64,000 nucleotides of DNA from Anaplasma phagocytophilum str. Webster (GCF_000964685.1 NZ_LANS01000001.1:992001-1056000), one strand, 5' to 3'; shown: positions 9,606 to 19,760, counted from the stretch's first letter. Translations and numbers: made by a program. The notes: a model not told the origin generated them from the letters alone.

Positions 9606-10350
9606 ATATTCTCCTTAATTACCAAAAGCAAATGCACTATAACTTTGACTAGGAATCTTATTTTTCGGATTTTTCCAGCATAAAAAATAGCCCACATTTT
9701 CTACAATATCCGAACGATATACGCGGCAGGGCAGCACGTATGTACCCCTAAATCAAATAATAGTTAAATCATTAACGCTTCACTATGGCACGGCATTATA
9801 AGAAATACAAGGAAATTTCTATGAAATAAGATTGAAGAATTATTTTTTATAAAATTAAATTTGTAAAAAATAGCATATATCCTAATTAAATATGCTTTAT
9901 CATAGAAATCAATGCGCAAACTATTGACGCATACCTGTTGCATGGAAATGGTTTAAAAAATTTAAAATTATAATTATGAACAAGACTAATCTTGATGATC
10001 AAGCTCTAATTCATTTGATATATATTGTGCTTTTGTAGCATGCATTTGGTGAAGTAGGCCAGTATCTTGATTATGAAATCCAACGCTTAGCTGGGCTTTC
10101 TTGTGTGTTATCGGTTGAAGGTTAAAAACGCCTGGGTACTGAGCCATGCTCCGATGGCAGTCGAGCTAGAGCAGGCTTACACATTAGGACGTTGTCTGCA
10201 ATCCACGTAAATGTAAGTAACTACTCAAAAAACTCAGCGACATAAGAGAGCATGGCTCGTTTTGTTATTCATCATGCATTCTGTGCGGCTGGGGTAGTTC
10301 TTGTGAAGAAAAGGTGCTGCTAATAACTCCGTGAACGCGAGCAGCATGCT
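9606..10350. other. Gene-free stretch
   Basis: About 745 bases, very AT-rich between 9800 and 9990. Part of its right side (about 10135-10350) is duplicated downstream of the decayed relative at 42.2-42.4 kb, so it was copied together with the next gene. No gene or RNA recognised. Confidence 0.55.
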
Positions 10351-11403
10351 TTAGGAGACGCTCCTTTGTTGCTGCGACATGGTTTCTGCTACCACATTCT
10401 GTAGATTGCTCTCAGGGCGAGATTCTGGTTTGCTGCTACTTTTACCAGATGAATGAGAATGTGAAACCTCACCAGTTTCATTTCCAGTACCTGTAGCAGT
10501 GGCTGCGGAGTAACTTGGTAGCGATGTCTTACTCAAATCTCCTTCAGATATTATGCTGCTAAGGGACTCTTCAGAAGCACTTGCAGACATTGTCATTGGA
10601 TAATATGTAGTACCGCCGCCACGGGAGCTACCTTTGTCGTTGTTGCGATCTTCGTAATTTCCTTGATAGATGTGGTGCACTGTAGCGCATAACAGATATA
10701 CTGGCACCAACACTAATAGAACTACTGCAAGTAGTATTATGGGTGTGGCAACTAGCGCTGTTCCCATTAAGGAGACCAGATTTATCGCGAGTGATTTGCA
10801 GAGGCTACCCAAACCATGTTTTTTCTCTTCTGTTTTCTCTGCATCATGCTTCCGATCTGAATCCACCCCTTTGTGATCTAAATCCCCAGCTACCCGCTCT
10901 TCAGTTGTTCGCGCAGGTGACTTACCTCCGAGGCAAGACTTAGTTGCGGTGAATGTGCTGTGCAGGATATTGCATACCATGCTCAACAGTAGCGATGCAC
11001 AACGCAACATCTGAGAGGCAATGTGGAGTACGGTGTACAAAACGAGGAACAGCAAAGCCATGCAAATGGTTATCAAGGCACATGTTATTGCCGCTCCGGC
11101 AGCGGCTGCGCCAAGCAAAGGTGCAGTTAAGCAGAGAGCGGCGGTAGCGCAAGTTCCTAGCATCCTTCTAGAAGCGGAAGAGCCCAAGGAACTACGTAGG
11201 GTTCCATACGACTTTGATGACGCTTCTTTAGTTGAGGAAGCTGCTCCTGTTACTGTCTTCCAAATAGTGCTGCTTGTACCAGCCCACGTACCTGCTAACA
11301 GTTTTGCAGTGGACTTTACACCAAGTACCATATCAAAGATAGAACAAGCAATATTCTCTGCTGTATGTGAGCCCTGAGTAGGGTCAAGCGATAACTTCGA
11401 CAT
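10351..11403 (-). CDS. Two-block membrane protein with Ser/Glu-rich tail, 350 aa
   Basis: Unrecognised. From the chosen ATG 11403: a polar region with a Ser/Gly stretch (about 60-80), an Ala- and Leu-rich hydrophobic block at about 82-148, a charged linker rich in K, D and E (about 160-198), a second block at about 204-240, and a tail of about 110 residues rich in S, T, G and E. The longer frame to 11490 adds 29 residues but has no better start; neither start has a strong ribosome site (a weak TTGAG precedes 11403). A decayed copy of its 3' half and downstream flank lies at 42230-42895, which helps confirm that this is the intact member. Confidence 0.72.
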   Translation of the reverse strand: MSKLSLDPTQGSHTAENIACSIFDMVLGVKSTAKLLAGTWAGTSSTIWKTVTGAASSTKEASSKSYGTLRSSLGSSASRRMLGTCATAALCLTAPLLGAAAAGAAITCALITICMALLFLVLYTVLHIASQMLRCASLLLSMVCNILHSTFTATKSCLGGKSPARTTEERVAGDLDHKGVDSDRKHDAEKTEEKKHGLGSLCKSLAINLVSLMGTALVATPIILLAVVLLVLVPVYLLCATVHHIYQGNYEDRNNDKGSSRGGGTTYYPMTMSASASEESLSSIISEGDLSKTSLPSYSAATATGTGNETGEVSHSHSSGKSSSKPESRPESNLQNVVAETMSQQQRSVS

Positions 11404-12297
11404 TGTAAAACTCAAGTTTGGGGAATTACTACGGGAATTGTGTTGTGGTAACACACCTATAATGATGCATCGCAGCGTAAGAAATTGCAAGTTTATTGTA
11501 TGTGTCCGTGTGGAAATCTCGCGACTGTAGCGTATAAAAAATACGTTCTACTTCTGTCAAGTGTATAATTTTGCAGAGGATAAAGCAACGTGTTTTATAG
11601 CTTCTATGTCTCTGGCATAGTATCTATCTAGTCAGGTTTAATAAGCGCAGCATTTGAGCAATGTTCTCTCTCAGAAGAATTCTTTGATTAGCAGGGAAGG
11701 ATTTTCTTTCACATAAGGTCAAAATTTTTGTTGGTTACGTATATATACAGCTCATAGTTTCAAATTTCCGTTAGGAAGCGTTTTTTGTTACCATAACGTT
11801 AGCTGTATATCGTGCTTATTTTGCCTGATGAATATGGTAGGGCATACGACATTACACTCTATCAATGTTTTGTTCCTGTGCATTCATAACGTTGGAGGGT
11901 AGGGTATTGCGACGTGCAAGCCTTATAAGCAAGGCGTAACTTTACCAGAAAACTCCGAGCAAGGTTCAGAGGTGTATTCAGATGTTGCCTCAGGTATACA
12001 AGGGGGAGCTAGGCAATTTACAGAGTTTAAATGTGCGGTGTATCATTTGTGAGATGACGGTCTGTAAGTAAACTCCTGGAGTCACTCGCAAATAGAAACA
12101 AAGGAAGTGCTGTATTAGTAGCACATCATGATTATGATTTACCGTAAGTTTTTCTTTGGATAATACAGGGGAGCGCGCAACTGGATGTGCTACAGTGTGC
12201 ATTGTACGGAGGTATGACTTCCTGAGTACTAGTGTAGAGAATCGTAGAAGTAGTGGGCAACATACGAGTGCCCATATTTTGGTTATAGAACTGATTA
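11404..12297. other. Gene-free stretch
   Basis: Nearly 900 bases without a convincing gene between two minus-strand genes. Short open frames overlap on both strands between 11990 and 12470 and look like chance. No repeats seen. Confidence 0.5.
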
Positions 12298-14079
12298 TCA
12301 TCTTTCAAGGTTTGATTGCGAATGCTGCGCAACATGAGAGATATCAACACTATCTAGAACGTGTTTCTCTTGAGGTGATGTCGTATGTTCTTCTGCCGGT
12401 ACACAACTGGTGCTACTCTCAATACCGCTTTTATGAGTTTCTTCTTGCAACAAGGAGTGATTGTTAACTCTACTATCTTCGGAAGATGATGTTTGTGTAT
12501 TATCCCTAGCGAAGTCGCTTTCATCATTGGGTGTGCGTACGCAGCTTGCGACAGTAGAGCAAACTCTTTGAAAAAATCTTACTATACATAAGAAAAGCTC
12601 CCTTACTGCAGTGTATGCGCTCCTGACCTTGTTTCCAATATGTTGCCATAACGTTGTTCTCTCCGGGTGAGAGGTGTCAGTTTCTGGGTTGACAGCACTA
12701 GTTTCCTCATGGGTCATACTAGTTTCGCTATGAGTAGTGCTATCTGCTGCGTGGGTCGCGTCAGTTGCTTCATGAGTGGAAGGAATCGCCATATGGGCGA
12801 TGCTAGATTCTACGTGAGACTTTTCAGCTACTGTATCGTCAATGCTGGCTTTTGTATCATAGATTATACCTTCTTCTATGTCGGATTTTTCAGATTCTTC
12901 ATCGTGGATACTAGCTTCTCTACTCTTGATTCTACGTTTCAAGTTTACCTTAAAGGTGCCCTTAGGAAAAATGCCATAAGGAGAGGGATCATAAGCAGGT
13001 GTTTCAGCAGGCATTGTATCGTGCGCTGCAGCATCTAAGGCATTCGCATATTCTTCGGCCACCTGTAGAGAAATATCTTGGGGGATGCTGCGTAATGACA
13101 GCATCTCCTGTATTTTTATGGAAAAATCATCTAATTTACCAGAGATTGTGAACTGATTAAGTGGATACTTTTCAGGAAAGTGCTCGAATTGGTGCTGAAA
13201 ATTAGCTTTATCAGCAAGTATACTTTTCAATCTCTGTATATCCAGAAAATCATCTGGCCTGGAGAAGTGCCATTTATCCTCTGGCAGAGGATCATCCCCT
13301 GATGGTAATGCAATGCAGGTATATACGTCACTATACTCTATGCATCCAGTGGCTTCGTTGATATAAACATCGTATCGAAAATTTGAAGATACGAATCCTC
13401 CTATCCATGGATAAGGAAAAAAGTGAAGATATACGGAAACTTTATTAGGCTCAGTACAGCGCATGTGTACTGAATGCTTTATAGGTACTTCGTTTTTATC
13501 TCTAGGGATATGCTTCAGAAGATCCTTATAATTGCTTTCAAATGGAAGATACTCATTATCTTTGTCTGCCATACGTGCAATAGCACAGGTGGTTGCGTTT
13601 GGATACCCTTCGACACAAGATTGATTGAGGGTGCTGACTAGCTCCTCTAACAGTAATGGATTTGGTATGCCTGCACTACCAGTTTCACCAACTGCGTTAG
13701 CCCTTTCAAACATCAATTTGAGTTTACAGAAAGATTCCCTTCTATCTCCTTGAGCATCCAGCACTGAGGTGTATTCTTCAGGCTTTATCCCCGTTTTTTT
13801 ACAGATCTCTTCCAGTGGAAATAGCGAAAGCCTCGCACTTGGTGACATATCATCATAGATCTTGGTGATTTCTGTAGGGTCAGAATATATGTTGTTTATG
13901 TATAGGAAGGTTCTGGATAAATCCTTTTTTGTTCCTTCCCCGTGAAGAGCGGATTCGTAGAAAAGACATCGCACGGAATTCTCTATTGTTGTTTTGTTTA
14001 AAGCAAGTAGTAACATTTTTGTACCTACCAGCCTTACGTTTTGCATTGCACGTGCACTATCAGTAGTTTCCCTTGGCAT
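12298..14079 (-). CDS. Candidate effector-type protein with Cys-rich segment and disordered tail, 593 aa
   Basis: Unrecognised. I chose ATG 14079 because GAGG lies six bases upstream; TTG 14091 would add four residues. Residues 1-370 look globular: helical, then a beta-rich segment (PNKVSVYLHFF... FRYDVYI) that I relate to the module repeated in the 1528-aa protein. About 385-470 is a charged, low-complexity region with repeated T-H-E/S/A-E motifs. About 475-520 is an amphipathic segment with three Cys ending in SCVRTP, followed by a Ser/Thr/Glu/His-rich tail. The Cys-rich segment plus disordered tail matches the end of the 1528-aa protein (CCSCVRPQN plus tail). A type IV secretion substrate is plausible, not shown. 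Confidence 0.75.
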   Translation of the reverse strand: MPRETTDSARAMQNVRLVGTKMLLLALNKTTIENSVRCLFYESALHGEGTKKDLSRTFLYINNIYSDPTEITKIYDDMSPSARLSLFPLEEICKKTGIKPEEYTSVLDAQGDRRESFCKLKLMFERANAVGETGSAGIPNPLLLEELVSTLNQSCVEGYPNATTCAIARMADKDNEYLPFESNYKDLLKHIPRDKNEVPIKHSVHMRCTEPNKVSVYLHFFPYPWIGGFVSSNFRYDVYINEATGCIEYSDVYTCIALPSGDDPLPEDKWHFSRPDDFLDIQRLKSILADKANFQHQFEHFPEKYPLNQFTISGKLDDFSIKIQEMLSLRSIPQDISLQVAEEYANALDAAAHDTMPAETPAYDPSPYGIFPKGTFKVNLKRRIKSREASIHDEESEKSDIEEGIIYDTKASIDDTVAEKSHVESSIAHMAIPSTHEATDATHAADSTTHSETSMTHEETSAVNPETDTSHPERTTLWQHIGNKVRSAYTAVRELFLCIVRFFQRVCSTVASCVRTPNDESDFARDNTQTSSSEDSRVNNHSLLQEETHKSGIESSTSCVPAEEHTTSPQEKHVLDSVDISHVAQHSQSNLER

Positions 14080-14091
14080 AAAATTCCTCAA

Positions 14092-14744
14092 TATGTTAGA
14101 TCCTTAAGCACTTGACTAACAGCGTCCTAACGCTATCAATTAGGTGTTAGAAAATTGTATAAACCAAACCATGGCGCCACCATCATTATGGGCGTGAGAA
14201 CCATGCAAAATACCACTGCTATAGTGCAACAACTGTTCTACTATAGGGTGATAAGCACGCCTAATGCGTAATTGCTGTACGACAACGCTGAAGCCTTCTT
14301 CGCAGTCTTACTTAACCCAATTAGTCCAATATAAACCATATATATCGGATTCTATAGAGGTAATAACAACACAAACCGTACACAGACGTGACCCTACTAT
14401 AGATTACTGAGTCTTCCCAATTGAGGTTAAGCCAGTGAACTCTTCGAAAAGTATTAATTATTTTTTTGATCTTGCAAATTAAAATTTTAATAATATATTC
14501 ATTATCGTATACCAATGCTGATATAAGACCAATTTTTTTCTTGCATATACTATATATAGCATGATTTGCTCAACTACCTCATGAGAGAACAAGGTTAGCG
14601 TTTTTACATGCAAGGAGTGTATTGGGCTAAGACCCAGTATATATCATCGCGCAATTTTCTAGCTATTAAAGTTATCAGCATGGTACTACGCATATACGGA
14701 GTATCGATTTGAAAATATGAAGAAAGATGGCGCAATAAGTGATG
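14092..14744. other. Gene-free stretch
   Basis: About 650 AT-rich bases upstream of the minus-strand 593-aa gene. No RNA gene, strong promoter or repeat recognised. Confidence 0.5.
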
Positions 14745-15052
14745 AAATCTTGTGTGTATGTGTTATTACAGCCACAAAATTTTGGATGCCTTAGATAGAG
14801 TTTTGCAACATGCTGAGAGTAGGGAAGTTGCCACACTTTTTATCAGAACACTGCACATAATTTTCACAAGGCTTTTTCTTAAAGGGTTAGAAATCAAGGC
14901 TGCGATAGTGGTGCTTAGTAGAGGTAAAGCTTTCTGCTATAAGCGCTAAACCCCGTAGTATTATTTGGAAATAATCTTGTGTTTAGAAGGAGTTTTTAGC
15001 TGTTGGAAAAAAGGTAGCCAGTATATACTTTTACAGGGAAGGTGCAGTTGCT
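14745..15052 (+). repeat. Tandem repeat copy A with short open frame
   Basis: This block and 15070-15291 are diverged tandem copies sharing TTGCAACAT, GGAGTTTTTAGCTG and AGGTAGCC blocks in the same order. Copy A holds a 65-codon frame (14752-14949) starting MCMCYYSH, without a clear ribosome site. Its last part (LFLKGLEIKAA then LSRGKAF) resembles the peptide in copy B, so the frame may be a small gene or the decayed remains of one. Confidence 0.65.
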
Positions 15053-15069
15053 ATTGATAACTCTGTAGA

Positions 15070-15291
15070 AAGCTATGTGTGTATTATTGCAACATACCCT
15101 TTCTAGTATTTTATCAAAGGGTTTTGCCGCTAAAGTTAAAGATGTGCTTACAGTGCTTAGCAGTGATAGGGCTTTGTGCTAAGCTATAAAACCCATCATG
15201 CTCTTTGGAAGAATACTGTGTTTAAGAGGAGTTTTTAGCTGTGGGAGAAAAGGTAGCCGTTATATACTCCTACAGTAAGGTATAGTTGCAT
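15070..15291 (+). repeat. Tandem repeat copy B with short open frame
   Basis: Second copy of the block at 14745-15052, more compact. It holds a 35-codon frame beginning MCVLLQHTLSS and ending SSDRALC. The position and the ILSKGFAAKVK segment match copy A at low identity. It lies directly upstream of coq7 and may include its promoter. Confidence 0.6.
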
Positions 15292-15362
15292 TCTAAACTT
15301 GGGGAAGGGTATAAAATGGTCTGTAGCTGCTTTTATGTGCTAGCAATATATGGTGCACTGCT

Positions 15363-15881
15363 ATGAGAAAAGAATGCGTTGAAAGTATGATAAGAGTCAA
15401 TCATGCTGGGGAGTATGCAGCGGTGTGCATATATCATGGGCAAGAAATGGCTCTTAGGGGAAAGGCAGAAGCGGAGAGTATACGAGAGATGCAACAACAT
15501 GAACTGGTGCATTTTCGTTACTTCGATAACGCTATAAAAGAAAGAAGAGTAAGGCCAACAGTGTTTTTACCAATATGGCATGTCGCAGCTGTATCATTAG
15601 GATACATTGCAGCTATGATGGGCAAGGAAGCGGCTATGGCTTGTACTGAAGCTGTTGAAGAGGTAATATGTGGGCATTACTATGAACAAGCAGGGCAGCT
15701 AGAGCGTAGTGATAGCGAGCATGAATTGAGGGATGCAATAGTGCGATTCCGTGAAGAAGAGTGTGAGCATATGGAGATAGCGGCGCATAACGGTGCAGAG
15801 CGTGCGTTGGGATATAAGGCCATTTCTTGCGCAGTAAAGACTGCTTGTAGGTTGGCAATAGCAATTTCCAAGGTGTTATAA
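15363..15881 (+). CDS. coq7: COQ7 / demethoxyubiquinone hydroxylase family
   Basis: A 172-aa ferritin-like di-iron protein of the COQ7/CAT5 family, which hydroxylates demethoxyubiquinone late in ubiquinone synthesis at the inner membrane. The iron ligands are visible in order: NHAGEYAA (Glu17), QQHELVH (Glu47, His50), a central TEAVEEVICGHYYEQ segment, and EEECEHME near residue 140. Length fits bacterial members. The start ATG 15363 follows a tandem repeat block with no strong ribosome site. A MreD-like gene follows about 50 bases downstream on the same strand and may be cotranscribed. Confidence 0.93.
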   Translation: MRKECVESMIRVNHAGEYAAVCIYHGQEMALRGKAEAESIREMQQHELVHFRYFDNAIKERRVRPTVFLPIWHVAAVSLGYIAAMMGKEAAMACTEAVEEVICGHYYEQAGQLERSDSEHELRDAIVRFREEECEHMEIAAHNGAERALGYKAISCAVKTACRLAIAISKVL

Positions 15882-15933
15882 GTTTTGCTATAGCCCGAGT
15901 TTTTATTGGGAAAAATTAAGTACGCGAGTTTTT

Positions 15934-16413
15934 ATGTATAGTTCTAGCAGTGTAGTCAGGTTATTGACTGACAATTTTATTGTTTTTTCCGTTATGGTTG
16001 TTTTAACGGTTTGTGAATTTTTACTTAATGGGATTACTCAAAGTTTTACTCCAAGGTTTGACATACTGTTTATGATTTTTATGCATAGCAGATATAAAGT
16101 CCCGGGTTATTTCCCACTGTTTTGTGTTGGGATAATGAGAGATCTTTTATATTTCTCTACGCCTGGATTTTCGTCAGTATTGTATGTCTTGTCTAATGCG
16201 GCACTGCACACCCAACAGAATAAACTTGAGGGTTTTAGGGGAGTATTGCTTTCTGTCGTGATGGTTTTGATCTTGCAGTGGGTAATGAGCAGTCTTATAA
16301 ACTTTAAGTTCGCTTCGATAATTTATCTAGCTAAACAAGTAGCGGTATGCTCAGTTCTAGGGGTGTTGCTTTGTAGGAGAAAGAGCGCAACCATTGTAAA
16401 ACAGTTCTTATAA
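15934..16413 (+). CDS. MreD-like membrane protein
   Basis: A 159-aa protein with about five hydrophobic segments. The part GIMRDLLYFSTPGF followed by SSVLYVLSNAAL matches the MreD pattern of G-x-x-x-D then P-x-G and a small-residue helix. MreD is the inner-membrane partner of MreC and MreB in cell-shape control. Size fits MreD (about 160-170 aa). It sits just after coq7 on the same strand. Assignment rests on pattern and topology, so an unrelated small membrane protein cannot be excluded. Confidence 0.5.
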   Translation: MYSSSSVVRLLTDNFIVFSVMVVLTVCEFLLNGITQSFTPRFDILFMIFMHSRYKVPGYFPLFCVGIMRDLLYFSTPGFSSVLYVLSNAALHTQQNKLEGFRGVLLSVVMVLILQWVMSSLINFKFASIIYLAKQVAVCSVLGVLLCRRKSATIVKQFL

Positions 16414-16517
16414 CCGTATCTATCCTGCAATTCTCCGGAATGCTATTTCATGAAGTTTGCATATGTGAATAGGGCATTCTGTTTTTCGTAGCGAGAGGTA
16501 CCGCATGGGTTGGGACG

Positions 16518-17702
16518 TCAAGCAGTCTCAGAGTAGCGTACTTGGTTGAGTATCCAACCTCCACCTAAAAGCCTTTCATTATCATATATCACGCATGCTT
16601 GACCTGGGGACACCACGCATCCTTCATGAAGTACTACTCTACCTTTTCCATCTTTGGCACTGCGAGAAATTGTCGCTTGAACCGCGGAAGATGAAGACCG
16701 CAGCCTGACGCTTGCAGACAGTCCGTGTTCAGGAATTTGATCTTTTGACAGCCAATTTAAGTCCCTTAGAAATAATTGTGTTTTTACTAGGGATGATGAT
16801 GGTCCCACTATTACTGTATTTTTTACGGGGTCAAGCGCTACAACATATAGAGGATAAGGATAAGCAATACCTAGACCTTTGCGTTGCCCCACGGTGAAGT
16901 TGGCTATACCGTCATGCTCACCTAGTACACTTCCATCAATGTGGTGAATCTTTCCTTTTTTTATTGCAGAAGGGTCTAGTGATGCCAGAGTTTCCTTGTA
17001 GTTTTTCGGGACAAAGCATATATCCTGACTGTCTGGCTTATCTGCTACCTCTATGTTGAGATACTGTGCAATCTTGCGCACATCACCTTTTACTAAATTA
17101 CCTAAAGGAAACCTGACAAACTTTAATTGTTCTAAAGTCATGGAAAATAAAAAGTAGCTTTGATCCTTATTCTTATCTTTTCCTGACCATATTTGTAGCT
17201 CTCCCTCTACTTCCAAGCGCCTCACATAATGACCTGTGGCAACAACATCCCCACCTATGGTCCTAGCCATTTTCAGCATATCCCTAAACTTTACAGTTTG
17301 GTTGCACTTTATACAGGGTATAGGAGTTTCACCAGCCTTGTATGAATTTACGAAATCTTCGATGACTTCCTTACGGAATACTTCTTCGTAGTTTAAAACA
17401 TAGTGGGGAAAGCCAAACGATGCAGCAACCTTTTTAGCATCATAAATATCCGCGTTTCCGCAACATGACTTGCCTGAGGACGCATTGGGACTACTATATA
17501 ATTGCATAGTAGCACCTATAACTTTATAACCCATCTTGTGTAGCAGCACCGCCACCACGGAGCTGTCAACACCCCCGGACATGGCAACAACAACGGTAGT
17601 TTCTTCAGGACGTTTTCCAGGAACTAAGGAATCAAGTTGTAAATTGTTAATCAATTCATGCATCCAACTCAATGAAAAAGCAGAAATACGTACCGCCGAC
17701 AT
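16518..17702 (-). CDS. mnmA: tRNA-specific 2-thiouridylase MnmA
   Basis: A 394-aa ATP-dependent enzyme that thiolates U34 of Lys, Glu and Gln tRNAs. The PP-loop [10 protein letters not shown] lies near residue 40. The catalytic cysteine pair is present: [14 protein letters not shown], and DSQDICFVP further on. ATGHYVRR and KDQSYFLF are further family blocks. The N-terminus is about 25 residues longer than usual from ATG 17702; Met14 is an alternative start, and neither has a clear ribosome site. No partner gene is adjacent on the same strand. Confidence 0.95.
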   Translation of the reverse strand: MSAVRISAFSLSWMHELINNLQLDSLVPGKRPEETTVVVAMSGGVDSSVVAVLLHKMGYKVIGATMQLYSSPNASSGKSCCGNADIYDAKKVAASFGFPHYVLNYEEVFRKEVIEDFVNSYKAGETPIPCIKCNQTVKFRDMLKMARTIGGDVVATGHYVRRLEVEGELQIWSGKDKNKDQSYFLFSMTLEQLKFVRFPLGNLVKGDVRKIAQYLNIEVADKPDSQDICFVPKNYKETLASLDPSAIKKGKIHHIDGSVLGEHDGIANFTVGQRKGLGIAYPYPLYVVALDPVKNTVIVGPSSSLVKTQLFLRDLNWLSKDQIPEHGLSASVRLRSSSSAVQATISRSAKDGKGRVVLHEGCVVSPGQACVIYDNERLLGGGWILNQVRYSETA

Positions 17703-18061
17703 TGTACGCTAGATTCATCGCCCCTTCAATGTGAAAAGTAGCGTCAACCCAAGTAAGAAGCAGTTTTAGGCTTTCACGGGGATAATTTGCAATAAAATGT
17801 ATTTTTCTGATGTGTGCTAGGAGGTCTTGTTACGTTTATGTATTCCATACTATTCAGGAAATCAGGAAAAGCGTGGTGTGCACCATCCAGGCCCAAGTCT
17901 TTTTATACGGAGTAAAAGATTCTTTAAGCCCATGTGTACGGGTAAAAGTGGGTGAGCAAAAGCTTACGTGAAGTTATAGCGCAGCCATGATTAATAGGTC
18001 ACCAGCTTCATGATGTCTACTCTGAAGCGTCAAAGATTTTTATACATAACGTATCACAAAC
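17703..18061. other. Gene-free stretch
   Basis: About 360 bases between two minus-strand genes. It includes the 5' flank of mnmA. No structure recognised. Confidence 0.5.
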
Positions 18062-19084
18062 CTAAAATACGTCTGTAGCTTCTATGGCTTTACCAAAAGA
18101 GTTCATAAGATTTACAAATATTGGGTGAGCATCGTAGTGGGTCAGCTTTTCATCTTCAATGAGCTTATTGATCATCTCTACGATTTTTTTGCTCTCTATA
18201 GTAGCCACTTTATCATCCATGATACACTGTTTTATTTCATCATTGTTCCTAATGAAATCACACAGATATAGGCTGTCGCTAGATAATTTCAAACTCACCA
18301 ACACCTGGAAAGCTATTCCCAGTAGATTATCAGCTAAAAAATTAATGCCAGATTTTCTATCTGGAAACATGGAAAGAGCTCTTGTAACTGTGTGAGCTGG
18401 AGATGAAGCATCCACCTGTACTATTACAAGTATACCCTGCATAACGCACTCATGTGCTAGTTTCATAATATCAGGTGTTATCTTGCTGAATACTACTATA
18501 TCTGCCGCATAGCAGCGTATTAGCTCCATATTTGCTTGAGATAAGGGATAAGAACTAACGATAGCGTTCTCTAGATGTTCATTATGCGTGTTGGGCATAC
18601 CGAATGTCAAAATAAGACGCTTGTGCGCTTCACTTACAGTATTGATTAAGCACTGAATGGTCAGATCTTTATTACAGCAATGGCTACCACCTAGCAGTAT
18701 TATGCCATATGTAGCGCTGCTCACGACCTGTATTAACTCTTTGGGCAAATCTTCTCTTGTTGGAAGATGTAGCTTTTTAATTATTCCGATAATCTCTGTA
18801 GAGTGCTGCCTCTTGGTGATAAATATATGTAATGCGTGCAATGCATCAAATTCAAGGGAGACTTGCACTTCTCCATGTGTATCTAGTGCTATGCGAGATT
18901 CTTCCGTAAGTATCTCGCCTACCATGTCTTCTATATCCTGAGCACTGTTTTTTCTTACTTGTAAGAACTCTAAGCGGTTTAGCCTTTTTATGGCAGGAGG
19001 ATGACCAACCATGCAGTATAAGCGTGTTGCTTCACGCTGAATAGAAGATGCCACAAGCTGCTTAAAATAACCCAAAATTTCCAA
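18062..19084 (-). CDS. PilT/GspE-like protein with degenerate nucleotide-binding motifs
   Basis: A 340-aa protein whose outline follows PilT-type secretion ATPases. It has an N-terminal GHPPAIKRL (family G-x-P-P-x-x-R), a core with YGIILLGGSHCCNKDL where PilT has its Walker A GPTGSGKST, a DIVVFSKITPD segment where PilT has the D-V-I-L-V-G-E-x-R-D Walker B, then HTVTRALSMFPD (family T-x-x-R-I-I-x-x-F-P) and a LADNLLGIAFQVLV segment matching the family L-A-x-x-L-x-x-x-x-x-Q-x-L. The Walker A lysine/serine and the catalytic glutamate are lost. Start is TTG 19084; no strong ribosome site. The intact frame over 340 codons suggests the protein is kept for a non-ATPase role. Confidence 0.68.
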   Translation of the reverse strand: MEILGYFKQLVASSIQREATRLYCMVGHPPAIKRLNRLEFLQVRKNSAQDIEDMVGEILTEESRIALDTHGEVQVSLEFDALHALHIFITKRQHSTEIIGIIKKLHLPTREDLPKELIQVVSSATYGIILLGGSHCCNKDLTIQCLINTVSEAHKRLILTFGMPNTHNEHLENAIVSSYPLSQANMELIRCYAADIVVFSKITPDIMKLAHECVMQGILVIVQVDASSPAHTVTRALSMFPDRKSGINFLADNLLGIAFQVLVSLKLSSDSLYLCDFIRNNDEIKQCIMDDKVATIESKKIVEMINKLIEDEKLTHYDAHPIFVNLMNSFGKAIEATDVF

Positions 19085-19411
19085 TGTTATAACCAGTACA
19101 TGCTGCGTGTATGCTAGGAGATTTCTGTAAAATAATTATTAAAGTACTCAAAACGCTGTTACCCTTCCAAGGCGTAATTCATAAGACATTATGAGTATAA
19201 TTTTACTTCGGACAAATACATCAGTATAAGCACCAAAATTGACGTGAGCACCAGTGGGGTAATAACTTTTCATACGAGACATACCATAATCATGCATGTT
19301 TAAAAGGGGAAGGGTGGCGATATAGGTGAGAATTTGTAAAGAGAAACTTTTATTCTGGACATTGTAAAAGTATACGGAACCTGCATTGGCGAGGAGATAA
19401 GCCCGATATTA
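19085..19411. other. Gene-free stretch
   Basis: About 330 AT-rich bases between divergent genes. It probably holds promoters for both, but I could not assign boxes. Homology with the flank of the gene at 38734 starts only at 19412. Confidence 0.5.
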
Positions 19412-19436
19412 ATGGGCTAATTTGCGGGGGGCGAAT

Positions 19437-19760
19437 ATGTTCAGAGGGGATATTGGTCAATTTTTTGTTCGGTTCAAAGGGACAATAATGGGTGTGGTAC
19501 TGTTGACATTATGTGCCTCAGGCATTGTGTTCTTCCTTGATAGTAGAAGCGAAGAGAAACGCATCAAAGATGGAGATGCCATTTATGATGTTTTGCGTCG
19601 AAATGATGAGTCTGTAGAGCAGAAGCTAGCCGAGGTTTCTGAGAAGTTCTACGAAGACTATAAGAACAGAACATTTAGTGAAGGTGTTTGTTCAATACTG
19701 ATGTTGTTGAAGCATAATAATTTAAGAGAAGTATATTACGCGACCGGGGCACCTGCTTGA
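19437..19760 (+). CDS. Truncated, chimeric copy of the TPR-like anchored protein
   Basis: The first 229 bases of this region (19412-19640), including the ribosome-site area, match 38710-38938 without length change. Start ATG 19437 is preceded by GGGGGGCGAAT in both copies. The N-terminal 68 codons give the same membrane anchor (GVVLLTLCASGIVFFL) and start of the soluble domain as the 202-aa protein at 38734. After AEVS the sequence switches to an unrelated 40-residue tail ending in TGAPA. It could make a 107-aa anchored protein or be a decayed fragment. The tail source is unknown. Confidence 0.6.
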   Translation: MFRGDIGQFFVRFKGTIMGVVLLTLCASGIVFFLDSRSEEKRIKDGDAIYDVLRRNDESVEQKLAEVSEKFYEDYKNRTFSEGVCSILMLLKHNNLREVYYATGAPA

